Source: Iodidimonas nitroreducens
GTDB lineage: Bacteria > Pseudomonadota > Alphaproteobacteria > Sphingomonadales > Rhodothalassiaceae
DNA: 64,000 nt
NCBI GenBank assembly: GCA_000710935.1
Contig: BAYV01000012.1
Location: 1-64,000, forward strand
Direction: 5' to 3'
Part shown: one piece after another, positions 1 to 6,411 of the stretch
How the letters are laid out: every line of letters begins with the position of its first letter
How positions within the stretch are numbered: position 1 is the stretch's first letter
Position numbers and translations under genes: made by a program
Notes under the pieces: generated by a model
Databases searched by the model: none
The model's input: only the letters and a program-made list of their open reading frames with translations
Told to the model about the DNA's origin: nothing

Positions 1-267
1 CATCTGGCCAATTGGCTGCATCATGGGGTCTGCGATGCGGCGCAATTACGCAAAACACTGGAGCGGGTAGCCGCCCTTGTGGATCGCCAGAATGCGAGCG
101 ATCCGGCTTATCAACCCATGGCCCCGGATTTTGAGGGCTCCATTGCCTTTCAAGCCGCCTGTGATCTGATTTTCAAGGGCCGCGCCCAACCCGCTGGCTA
201 TACCGAGCCTGTTCTTCATGCCCGGCGGCAGGAAGCCAAAAAGCGCAGCAAAGCACAGGACGCCTGA
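1..267 (+). CDS. glcB: malate synthase G, C-terminal 88 residues (5' truncated by window edge)
   Basis: Frame 1 is open from the first base to a TGA at 265-267. The translation carries the end of the malate synthase G family: [18 protein letters not shown] followed by [14 protein letters not shown] and [11 protein letters not shown]. The enzyme condenses glyoxylate with acetyl-CoA to malate in the glyoxylate cycle; full-length members are about 720 residues, so only the C-terminal domain is here. The gene ends 145 bp before the next operon, which is on the opposite strand. The family call is secure because these C-terminal motifs are highly conserved; nothing can be said about its promoter. 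Confidence 0.93.
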   Translation, partial: HLANWLHHGVCDAAQLRKTLERVAALVDRQNASDPAYQPMAPDFEGSIAFQAACDLIFKGRAQPAGYTEPVLHARRQEAKKRSKAQDA

Positions 268-411
268 AGCTAAGGGCCTGAGTTTAAAGCTATCGCCCCA
301 AAGCCTTGAACCTTGGGCCTTCATGCTCCGGGGTTCAGGGTGGGATCATCAAATTTAAAATCTCAGATATCCCTTTCCCTTTATTAAGAAAAGACGTGGG
401 CTACCAAAAAG

Positions 412-846
412 CTATCTGATTTCTACATCCTGAAGGGACACATACCATTTTGCAGTCTGCTGCAGGCCACTGACTTGGTCGCGTCTAAAGCGGTTGGGGC
501 GAGGACTCCCCCACACCTCGCCATGAGAAGGATTGTCGGGAAGCGGATCATATCCAATCCACAATGCCAAAGCCCGCACGTCACAAGCTTTGAAAAAGAC
601 TGAACCCGTGAAAACGGGTGTCGTCACATATATTTTGGGATCGTGGCCTTCTGCACGTATCCGCGCCTCTAAATCGACCGACATGCCCCCATTCGGACCA
701 GAGGATGGTTTGAATGCCTTCGATGATATGCGGTTATAGCCCCGATTTTTATCGAAAACTATGTGCTGTTTTGGATTGATACGACGAATGATCTTATGAT
801 CTGCTTGAATTTCTATCGCATCATGCGGCGCCACGACCGACGACAT
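412..846 (-). CDS. conserved protein of unknown function, third gene of the TIGR04255 operon
   Basis: This 144-residue soluble protein has no signal peptide or membrane segment. Visible motifs are IIRRINPKQH near residue 19, SSKAFKPSSGP near residue 41, GGMSVD near residue 53, YVTTPVFTGSV near residue 73 and GYDPLPDNP near residue 98. Its ATG shares one base with the stop of the 167-residue gene upstream (TGATG), so the two are translationally coupled. A close paralogue of 146 residues lies inside the prophage at 34095-34535 with the same motifs. I do not recognise a catalytic family. The strong conservation between the copies argues that it is a real protein, and constant association with the two upstream genes suggests a shared, unknown job. 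Confidence 0.8.
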   Translation of the reverse strand: MSSVVAPHDAIEIQADHKIIRRINPKQHIVFDKNRGYNRISSKAFKPSSGPNGGMSVDLEARIRAEGHDPKIYVTTPVFTGSVFFKACDVRALALWIGYDPLPDNPSHGEVWGSPRPNRFRRDQVSGLQQTAKWYVSLQDVEIR

Positions 847-1349
847 CAGTTCGCTGCAGCCCGCAATGCTGAGCGATCATCTCCAAGCATCGCCACCCAA
901 ATTGCCAATCGGGTGAAATCAGTCCCAAGCTCCAATTCTTCTTCTGCGCCAGTCAGATGATCATAACGGGTGGCCATCACCTTATAGGGGGCAAGAATAT
1001 CGATTTCGATATCCAGATGATTCATGTGCCACTCGATCTGCACCGTTCCATCGGCACCGGGAACAAGCTGAGGCGCGTCAACACCATCCACATAAAGGCG
1101 CTCAATCAAATTAGCAGCAAAATCTGCACAACGGAACGAAACCGGGAGTCCCTCATAGCCATCCCATCCTCTAGGCAGGGAGGTCAGCTCATTCAAACGG
1201 CTCCCCAGTTCCCTTACCCATAAAGAATTGTGGGAGGGGACACGCAGTTGAGTTCCACTGGAAGGAAGAGACGAAATATTATCAGCATGAGACGCGTAAT
1301 TTGAAAAATCCGTCTGAAAGGCTGTGCTGAATTGCGCCAAGGCATTCAT
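846..1349 (-). CDS. conserved protein of unknown function, second gene of the TIGR04255 operon
   Basis: The protein has 167 residues. Its middle carries LPRGWDGYEG (about residue 58) and its second half GTVQIEWHMNHLDIEIDI (about residue 101). The pattern GWDGYG then VQLEWH is, from memory, typical of a family of short proteins often found beside TIGR04255 genes; no function is known to me. The ATG overlaps the upstream TIGR04255 stop by 4 bp (ATGA), and the stop shares one base with the next start. A truncated copy of its last 65 residues occurs at 34535-34735 in the prophage. It looks soluble and acidic, with no recognised catalytic motif. Confidence 0.8.
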   Translation of the reverse strand: MNALAQFSTAFQTDFSNYASHADNISSLPSSGTQLRVPSHNSLWVRELGSRLNELTSLPRGWDGYEGLPVSFRCADFAANLIERLYVDGVDAPQLVPGADGTVQIEWHMNHLDIEIDILAPYKVMATRYDHLTGAEEELELGTDFTRLAIWVAMLGDDRSALRAAAN

Positions 1350-2152
1350 TTTTGCTTCTCCCAGAATTTATGCGCTTTTTCCGTCGTTATGTCGCAAAAG
1401 CGGGTCACGATGGCCTGCCGTCCGGCGGCAAGAAATGCCATGGCAGACGCAATATTATTTCCCGCCGGTTTTCCCATAAAAGCTAAATTCAATCTGAATG
1501 CTTTATGTTTGCCATCTGCCGAATAGATGGAGTCTATCTCATGCCTTAACCGCGCGAAGGGCGTATCCGCACCATCCTTGATCACCTCACTAAAACCGGC
1601 ATTCACGCCCTCGATGTCAAACAAACAACCGTTCAAGATACGCAGCCATTCACCAATTTCCGAGAAATGATCGACAGGAATGATATTCACATAGGTAATT
1701 TTGGCCTGATCAATATCCAGATCATAGCCAAAATCCGCCGCAAAATGGCTGGCAAGCTTTGCCAGATTGTTCTCAAAGCCTTCAGCGATTCCTTCGAAGC
1801 GAGGATAGGGCGGGGAATTTTCTGCCTGCTTGCGCCAGTTTGCAATGAACCTGTTAGGCTGAAATTGGAGCAGGTTATTGCCATCTTTGGACAAGAACCA
1901 CAGCCTGCTCCCCAAAGGCGGTTCACCAAAGGATATCTTTGGTCCAGATTGAACATTGGCACCGCCAAAAGTTTCATATTGTGAGTCAAGCAAAGACTTT
2001 TCCTGCACTTCAGGAAACTCTCTTTCAAACAGACCCCAAATCTTTGCCGCATGAACGGGTTTATAACCGGGCACGGGTGCAAACTGCACCCCCAATACCA
2101 CCTCGTTCAAAGGCGGGTTCGTAAACTCAGGAAGATGATCCGGTCGCGTCAT
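1346..2152 (-). CDS. TIGR04255 family protein, first gene of a three-gene operon
   Basis: The 268-residue protein starts with FTNPPLNEVVLGVQF, the N-terminal hallmark (PPL.E...GVQF) I associate with TIGR04255, a sporadically distributed family of roughly 250-270 residues with no established function. The rest has the family's mixed alpha/beta look (NLLQFQPNRFIANWR, then ITYVNIIPV). GTGAGG just upstream of the ATG is a plausible ribosome site, and a perfect 12-bp palindrome lies 14-25 bp upstream. The gene leads an operon of three with overlapping junctions. It sits between glcB and the prophage attL, a position typical of accessory islands. The family call is fairly sure; the function is unknown. 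Confidence 0.82.
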   Translation of the reverse strand: MTRPDHLPEFTNPPLNEVVLGVQFAPVPGYKPVHAAKIWGLFEREFPEVQEKSLLDSQYETFGGANVQSGPKISFGEPPLGSRLWFLSKDGNNLLQFQPNRFIANWRKQAENSPPYPRFEGIAEGFENNLAKLASHFAADFGYDLDIDQAKITYVNIIPVDHFSEIGEWLRILNGCLFDIEGVNAGFSEVIKDGADTPFARLRHEIDSIYSADGKHKAFRLNLAFMGKPAGNNIASAMAFLAAGRQAIVTRFCDITTEKAHKFWEKQK

Positions 2153-2165
2153 AACACCTCACTAA

Positions 2166-2177
2166 GCTACATGTAGC
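2166..2177. promoter_or_regulatory. 12-bp perfect palindrome upstream of the TIGR04255 operon
   Basis: GCTACATGTAGC is a perfect palindrome ending 14 bp before the operon's start codon. Its position between the likely promoter and the ribosome site fits an operator for a dimeric regulator, but no regulator gene is adjacent and the role is inferred. The rest of 2153-2355 shows no gene. Confidence 0.35.
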
Positions 2178-2355
2178 GAAACTGGAATCGCGTTTCCATA
2201 TTTTTCTGCAAAGCCTGTCTGAATTTTATGGAGAATTGCTTGACAGTGCGAAGAAACCGACTCTTTTTCAACGCAATAATGTAAATGAGAAAATTGGAAG
2301 GCTGATCCTTCCTGTGCAGATAAACTGCATTGGATTCAGATCATAATGATCATCA

Positions 2356-2425
2356 GGTGGGACAAAACCACCGCCTAAGACATTGAAATATAAGGGATCA
2401 AAAAAGAAGTGGTGCCCAGGGGCGG
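2356..2425. repeat. attL, 70-bp core direct repeat
   Basis: These 70 bases are identical to 37467-37536; the match breaks at 2355/37466 and at 2426/37537. The last 16 bases (2410-2425) are the 3' end of tRNA-Phe including the encoded CCA, left as a tRNA stub here. This is the usual product of tyrosine-recombinase integration at a tRNA 3' end. Confidence 0.95.
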
Positions 2426-2460
2426 GACGAACTTATTATTATATTTCATTATGTTAGATG

Positions 2461-2520
2461 CTGGTGGGACAACTTCTTGCCCCACCAGTTTCCTTTGGTT
2501 TTCACAAGGGAGTGTCCCAC
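2461..2520. promoter_or_regulatory. hairpin and candidate integrase arm sites inside attL
   Basis: Bases 2461-2488 form an inverted repeat, CTGGTGGG then CCCACCAG around a 12-base loop. The octamer GTGGGACA occurs at 2464-2471, and its complement TGTCCCAC at 2513-2520. The same octamer lies in the core (2357-2364) and, inverted, at 37439-37446 next to attR. Repeated short sites flanking the core are what lambda-type integrases use as arm sites. The hairpin could alternatively end transcription of the methylase gene, though no U-tract follows it. Confidence 0.45.
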
Positions 2521-2529
2521 TTCTTGCTC

Positions 2530-3366
2530 TCAAATCAGCCTGTTTTGTTTGCCAGACAGAAAGTGTTGATCGCTGGCAATAATGATTTCTCGTGCGGAAC
2601 ATCCGGATGATCGGCCAAGGCTATAATTCAAACTAACCTCCTTCACCGGCCATCCTGCAAAGGCCGCCCGCGTTTCCACACAATCATTGATGGTCAGTAG
2701 AAACCCTCCCTTCAGATTTTTCAAGCAATCTGCAAGGAGTAAAAAGTCAGCCTTCAAGAACAAATCCTTCCCGTAATAATCTTCGGACCCGTAATAGGGT
2801 GGGTCGAGGAAAAAGAGCGTCTCATCCGCATCATATCGGGATAGAAGCTGATCATATGGCAATCGCTCAATCACAACACCCGATAGCCTTTCGTGCAAAG
2901 CTTCCATGATAGGTCCGAGTCTGTACATGTTGAAAGCACTTGGCGAAGATGCATCAACACCAAAAGTACGGCCAGTCACCTTTCCACCATAGCTTGTCCG
3001 TTGCAGATATAAAAACCGTGCAGCCCGTTCCAAATCTGTCAGTGTCTCCGGGTCAACTTTGCACAGGCGATCAAACTCGGCTCGCGTCGTCAGATAAAAA
3101 CGCATCATATCAAGAAAAGCCGCATAGTGCCTTTGCAACACCCGAAACAGGGTCGCAATATCGCCACTGAGATCGTTGATTATTTCTACTCGCGGTCGGA
3201 GGGTGCGACGCAGAAATACGCCACCCATGCCAACAAATGGTTCAGCATAAGTTTTATGATCGATTGAATCGATCATATCCACCAGAGTAGATGCCAACGC
3301 ACGCTTGCCACCGACATAACCGGCAAGGGGCGAGATTGGCCGCACATGAGAATAACTGGACTCCAT
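2530..3366 (-). CDS. D12-class (Dam-like) N6-adenine DNA methyltransferase
   Basis: The N-terminus ISPLAGYVGGKRAL matches the D12 SAM-binding motif (K.R/GGK), AEPFVGMGGVFL is the FxGxG motif region, and FLDPPYYGSEDYYG holds the catalytic DPPY. Length (278 residues) is normal for Dam-like enzymes. It should methylate adenine N6 in a short DNA site, probably to shield phage DNA from host restriction or to tune gene expression. No restriction partner is adjacent. It is the last phage gene before attL, downstream of the lysis genes. An upstream GTG at 3387 would add seven residues; I chose the ATG because family similarity begins after it. Confidence 0.9.
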   Translation of the reverse strand: MESSYSHVRPISPLAGYVGGKRALASTLVDMIDSIDHKTYAEPFVGMGGVFLRRTLRPRVEIINDLSGDIATLFRVLQRHYAAFLDMMRFYLTTRAEFDRLCKVDPETLTDLERAARFLYLQRTSYGGKVTGRTFGVDASSPSAFNMYRLGPIMEALHERLSGVVIERLPYDQLLSRYDADETLFFLDPPYYGSEDYYGKDLFLKADFLLLADCLKNLKGGFLLTINDCVETRAAFAGWPVKEVSLNYSLGRSSGCSAREIIIASDQHFLSGKQNRLI

Positions 3367-3391
3367 ATTCAATCCATTGATACACACACCC

Positions 3392-3430
3392 CGCCAGTGG
3401 CCCTGGCGCGGGGATGGCCGTAAGACGGCC
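3392..3430. other. two tandem GC-rich hairpins in the holin-methylase gap
   Basis: CGCCAG/CTGGCG (3392-3408, 5-base loop) and GGCCGT/ACGGCC (3416-3430, 3-base loop) are perfect inverted repeats in the 178-bp gap 3367-3544. Further short inverted GC blocks follow to about 3483. They may slow or end late transcription, or structure the methylase leader. No U-tract follows, so a simple intrinsic terminator is not supported. Confidence 0.35.
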
Positions 3431-3544
3431 GATTATGGCCATGGGCGACACCACGCCCGGTTCGTGGCGTTGGCGCGCCACGTCCCCCCGCTCGGTCGCA
3501 AGGGAAATTCTGTTTCTTAAAAGGCTGGAATCAAGGGGGTTTGT

Positions 3545-3949
3545 TTATTTATCCCTGCACACGCCGGCGCGTTTTTCGTATGTCCTCAGCCCTGCCATCC
3601 CCAGCATGGCAAGCACCAGCTCCATCAGCCGATTGCTTGCGATATCCGGGAGGCTATAGGTCAGTTCAAGGCCCCAAAGGATCAATGCCCAGTTGCCAAC
3701 CGGCTGCCCGATGAATTCCCATGCCAATGCCACGCCACACACCCAGCCGATAAAGGGGCGCCATCCGGCTACGAAAATCGACTTATGCGCGGCTTCGGCT
3801 TTATTGACATCGATCTGGCCCACATTAAGAGCCAGCAGATGATCAAGAACCTGCGTTTTCGCCTTCAGTTTCTGATCTTTGTCCACAATGAACTTGTCCA
3901 GAATGCCATCGATGGCACCGGCAATATCTCCGATCAATGGAAATCCCAT
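3545..3949 (-). CDS. phage holin (3TM holin family)
   Basis: The 134-residue protein has an amphipathic N-terminus, then hydrophobic segments around residues 58-80 (IFVAGWRPFIGWVCGVALAW), 85-100 and 105-125 (LVLAMLGMAGL). The GWRPF...G motif after a lysine-rich helix is typical of the GTA_holin_3TM family. It should form pores in the inner membrane that release or activate the endolysin encoded just upstream. GGAGAGGCG precedes the ATG. It lies directly downstream of the endolysin in the late operon, the usual lysis-cassette arrangement. Confidence 0.85.
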   Translation of the reverse strand: MGFPLIGDIAGAIDGILDKFIVDKDQKLKAKTQVLDHLLALNVGQIDVNKAEAAHKSIFVAGWRPFIGWVCGVALAWEFIGQPVGNWALILWGLELTYSLPDIASNRLMELVLAMLGMAGLRTYEKRAGVCRDK

Positions 3950-3982
3950 CGCCTCTCTCCGTCCTGAAAATGAATCACACCA

Positions 3983-4510
3983 TCACCGCTCACCGTACCC
4001 GCCCATAGCCAAAGTCCGTTTTACCCAGCCATAGGCGAACCGCACCTGATCAGGCTTTTGACGAATGCGCTCCACATGCAGCGCCAGGCGCTCGATCATC
4101 AAAAAATCTTTTATGGTATGAACATTCGCGTCCCTCACCGCCGCCACGGTTTGCGGGCCGATGATTCCATCACCAGCCAGCCTATAGCCCGCCAGACCCA
4201 GAGCGGCTTGCAGCGCTTTGGCGGCACGATGCGGGCCAAACAACACCCCCATATCCACCACCGGCTCCTGCAGCCCGGGGGGCAAGCGGTCAAAGCCGGG
4301 ACTTTCAATGTAGTTTTTTTGGTAGATCGCCCGCGCTTCCTCGCGCTTCAGCGCACGCACATCACTTTCCGTTACGGCATCCACGCCGCGCGCATGTGCC
4401 AAAGTGCGCATGGTTATGCCCATATTGGTCGCCCCACCATGATCAAGCGGGTCATTCACGAAGCCGCCTTCCCGATCGATGATCCGATCAATAATTTCGT
4501 CAAGGCTCAT
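3983..4510 (-). CDS. endolysin, GH108 family N-acetylmuramidase with C-terminal peptidoglycan-binding domain
   Basis: The N-terminus (REGGFVNDPLDHGGATNMGIT, residues 13-33) is the signature of glycosyl hydrolase family 108, with Glu14 as the expected catalytic acid. Residues about 105-175 match the PG_binding_3 domain (LAGDGIIGPQTVAAV). It should cut the glycan backbone of peptidoglycan at lysis. There is no signal peptide, so export depends on the holin encoded downstream. Its ATG overlaps the stop of the upstream gene by 4 bp. At 175 residues it has the usual length. Confidence 0.92.
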   Translation of the reverse strand: MSLDEIIDRIIDREGGFVNDPLDHGGATNMGITMRTLAHARGVDAVTESDVRALKREEARAIYQKNYIESPGFDRLPPGLQEPVVDMGVLFGPHRAAKALQAALGLAGYRLAGDGIIGPQTVAAVRDANVHTIKDFLMIERLALHVERIRQKPDQVRFAYGWVKRTLAMGGYGER

Positions 4511-4932
4511 AACGTCTTCTCCCTGTTCATTGCATCAAGGCGCTCATCCCGCCTGCCATTGGCGTAACTATCTTCCAGCCGCCATTTATCGATATCGTCC
4601 AGTCGCTTCTCGGCACGCACCCCGGCCTGCCAGACCGGCCACAATGCTGCGGATCCCATGGCCATCATCAGGCCGACAGCAGCAATCAAAACCTGCCATT
4701 GCGGCCTCTCGCGGGCCGCCACCCGATCACGCAGCCTTTCCATATCGCTGCGGTTTTCGGCGGCGATACGATCGATCGACTCTTTCGTAGACAAACTGGA
4801 GCGCCCCACCGTTTCAGCGAGGGAGGACACAGCGTCGGTCACATGCTTGATGTCTGTCACGAGACTGGCCACGGTCGATTCAATCTTGGTCACGCGGCCA
4901 TGCGGCACGCCTGTCTCATGGATATCGGTCAT
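4507..4932 (-). CDS. coiled-coil/single-TM phage protein, XhlA-like lysis accessory
   Basis: The 141-residue product has a long predicted coiled coil (about residues 10-75; heptad-like SLVTDIKHVTDAVSSLAETV), one membrane segment near residues 80-102 (VLIAAVGLMMAMGSAALWPVW) and a charged tail. That layout resembles XhlA-type proteins that work with holins. It sits immediately before the endolysin and overlaps it by 4 bp. I chose the ATG at 4932 over an in-frame GTG one codon earlier because GGGGATC lies at suitable spacing. A role in lysis is inferred from context; a tail-associated role cannot be excluded. Confidence 0.6.
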   Translation of the reverse strand: MTDIHETGVPHGRVTKIESTVASLVTDIKHVTDAVSSLAETVGRSSLSTKESIDRIAAENRSDMERLRDRVAARERPQWQVLIAAVGLMMAMGSAALWPVWQAGVRAEKRLDDIDKWRLEDSYANGRRDERLDAMNREKTL

Positions 4933-4950
4933 CACTGATCCCCAAATATT

Positions 4951-5727
4951 TCAGATCATGCTCAAAAGACGTGTGCGCCATTCCCACCGGTCGTAATGCC
5001 GCTGCGGGATTTCGATATCTTCATCCAAAAATCCCCAGAACATGCGCCGAGCAAGGTTCTGGTCCTCCAGCGGGTCCGTCACCACCAGCACGCTCCCCGT
5101 TTGACCAAGTCTTTCCAAAACAGGCATCAGGGATTCCTGCACATCCATTTGCGAAATATTTGACCAGGCAATCTCCAAGGTCCGCAGCCGCGCGCCGATG
5201 CGCCGGTCGAGCGTGCCGAATGTCGTGATGCTGGCCCGGCCAAGGTCCCGGATCCCGGGTGCCATCCCAAAATTGAAATTGCGTTTGAAGGCGAGCCTGC
5301 GCCCGATCACCAAACGGCCAGCTGCAAAAGGCTGAGATAGGCCAGAAAAATCAAACCGCCACCAACGGTAAGGCTGAGTGTCATCAGCACGCCACCAGCT
5401 ATGGACCGCCCCAAAAGCCCCCGATCTGCCTGCAGAAAAATTTACCAGGCCGGAGTCAAAACCAGGGGAAACGGTCAGGCCTGCGCGGGAAGACGCGCCC
5501 CGCACCCTTTGGCTTGCTGCCTGTCCCTCTGTGCTGAGAAAAGATGCAAAATCCACAGAACGCACATCCCCCAGATCCACTTCAACCCAACCAAGAGGGG
5601 CCGTAACGCCGCGATGGACAACACCGATCATATCGTCATTGATTGCCTGCGGCTCCGTCCCCGCTGCCGATCCATCAGCAAAAGCTGCAACAATCGGATA
5701 GGGTTCAACGAGAAAAGCATGCGCCAT
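4951..5727 (-). CDS. phage tail-tip/minor tail protein of unknown fold
   Basis: The protein has 258 residues, no membrane segment and many aromatic/Arg-rich strands (SWWRADDTQPYRWWRFDF near residues 110-127). It lies between the receptor-binding genes and the lysis cassette, where distal tail proteins are common. The ATG shares one base with the stop of the upstream gene (TGATG). I do not recognise a named family; the assignment as a tail protein rests on position and on its beta-rich composition. Confidence 0.6.
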   Translation of the reverse strand: MAHAFLVEPYPIVAAFADGSAAGTEPQAINDDMIGVVHRGVTAPLGWVEVDLGDVRSVDFASFLSTEGQAASQRVRGASSRAGLTVSPGFDSGLVNFSAGRSGAFGAVHSWWRADDTQPYRWWRFDFSGLSQPFAAGRLVIGRRLAFKRNFNFGMAPGIRDLGRASITTFGTLDRRIGARLRTLEIAWSNISQMDVQESLMPVLERLGQTGSVLVVTDPLEDQNLARRMFWGFLDEDIEIPQRHYDRWEWRTRLLSMI

Positions 5728-6104
5728 CAAACCTGCCCTCGAAACAATTCCAGCGCCGTTGTTCCCGCTTCGAGATCAACGGCCATTCTGGAAACAATGA
5801 AATCCACATCCACCAGATGCAGCTCAGCATCACTCAGGCGGGCGCCAGGCGCTTTAGTTGGTTTAGGCAGATCGATCAGGGCACCGGAAACTGACACAGA
5901 CAACCTCTGAGGCAGCGCCATCAACAATGCGGCCCGCTCGGCATTCACCGCCTGCGCCTGAGCCAGATCATCAAAAAAGCTCACCCGCGGGCGGTCAGCA
6001 GTATCGCGGGCATCTGGATGTATGGCGCGGATTTCCGGTATTTGCTGTGTGACGAGCCGCATGTCGCGGGTTGCAAAAGCGGCCCGATCCGGACTGGCGG
6101 GCAT
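5727..6104 (-). CDS. phage late-operon protein of unknown function
   Basis: This 125-residue soluble protein starts at an ATG that overlaps the upstream stop (ATGA); the longer open frame to 6167 lies inside the neighbouring gene and is not needed. It contains an acidic helical middle (FFDDLAQAQAVNAERAALLMALPQ) and a C-terminal strand region. No known motif is visible. Its tight coupling to both neighbours makes it a genuine member of the late operon, probably structural or assembly-related. Confidence 0.65.
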   Translation of the reverse strand: MPASPDRAAFATRDMRLVTQQIPEIRAIHPDARDTADRPRVSFFDDLAQAQAVNAERAALLMALPQRLSVSVSGALIDLPKPTKAPGARLSDAELHLVDVDFIVSRMAVDLEAGTTALELFRGQV

Positions 6105-6409
6105 CAGATGATCAGCCCGCGTAAAATTACCAACGCCAAAACCAGAACAAAGCCGCCTTCCAGCCATTCGCGGATATCACCCCGCCAATTGAAACGTCGG
6201 ATCATTTCTTTGCTGACCCCGCGCCCGCCCTGTTTCGCCTGCTCTTCTGTCAGTTCTCGCAAAATCCCAAGCGAGGCTGCCCCCAAGCCAATAAGGACAA
6301 CGCCCAAGACCGCGAACGGAGCCGAGGCCAGAAGCAAAAGCGCCGATCCGGCCACAAAAAAACCGCCAATGAAGGCGGTTCCAAGTCGGTGTAAATGTGC
6401 ATCTTTCAT
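6104..6409 (-). CDS. small phage membrane protein
   Basis: The protein (101 residues) has a hydrophobic hairpin at about residues 8-47 (two helices, AFIGGFFVAGSALLLL and LGVVLIGLGAASLGIL), a charged middle, and a C-terminal hydrophobic helix (GGFVLVLALVIL). AAGGAG lies six bases before the ATG at 6409, which I prefer to the in-frame ATG at 6415 that touches the Shine-Dalgarno sequence. It follows the tail-fibre gene and precedes the lysis region, so a holin/antiholin-like or superinfection-related role is possible, but unproven. An intrinsic-terminator-like hairpin is embedded in its coding sequence near the 5' end. Confidence 0.7.
   Translation of the reverse strand: MKDAHLHRLGTAFIGGFFVAGSALLLLASAPFAVLGVVLIGLGAASLGILRELTEEQAKQGGRGVSKEMIRRFNWRGDIREWLEGGFVLVLALVILRGLII
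6356..6380 (-). terminator. intrinsic-terminator-like hairpin inside a coding sequence
   Basis: On the minus strand AACCGCC and GGCGGTT pair around a six-base loop, followed by a run of seven T. It lies about 30 bp into the small membrane-protein gene. The structure is canonical; whether translation of the gene prevents it from acting is unknown. Confidence 0.55.
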
Positions 6410-6411
6410 GA

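Noticed and set aside
2375-2602. Minus-strand 75-codon frame across attL
   Set aside because: Its end is simply the att core read in one frame; an equivalent ending appears at attR, so it is not a gene.
4058-4567. Plus-strand 169-codon frame
   Set aside because: It is antisense to the endolysin and its neighbour, with shadow-frame composition and no ribosome site.
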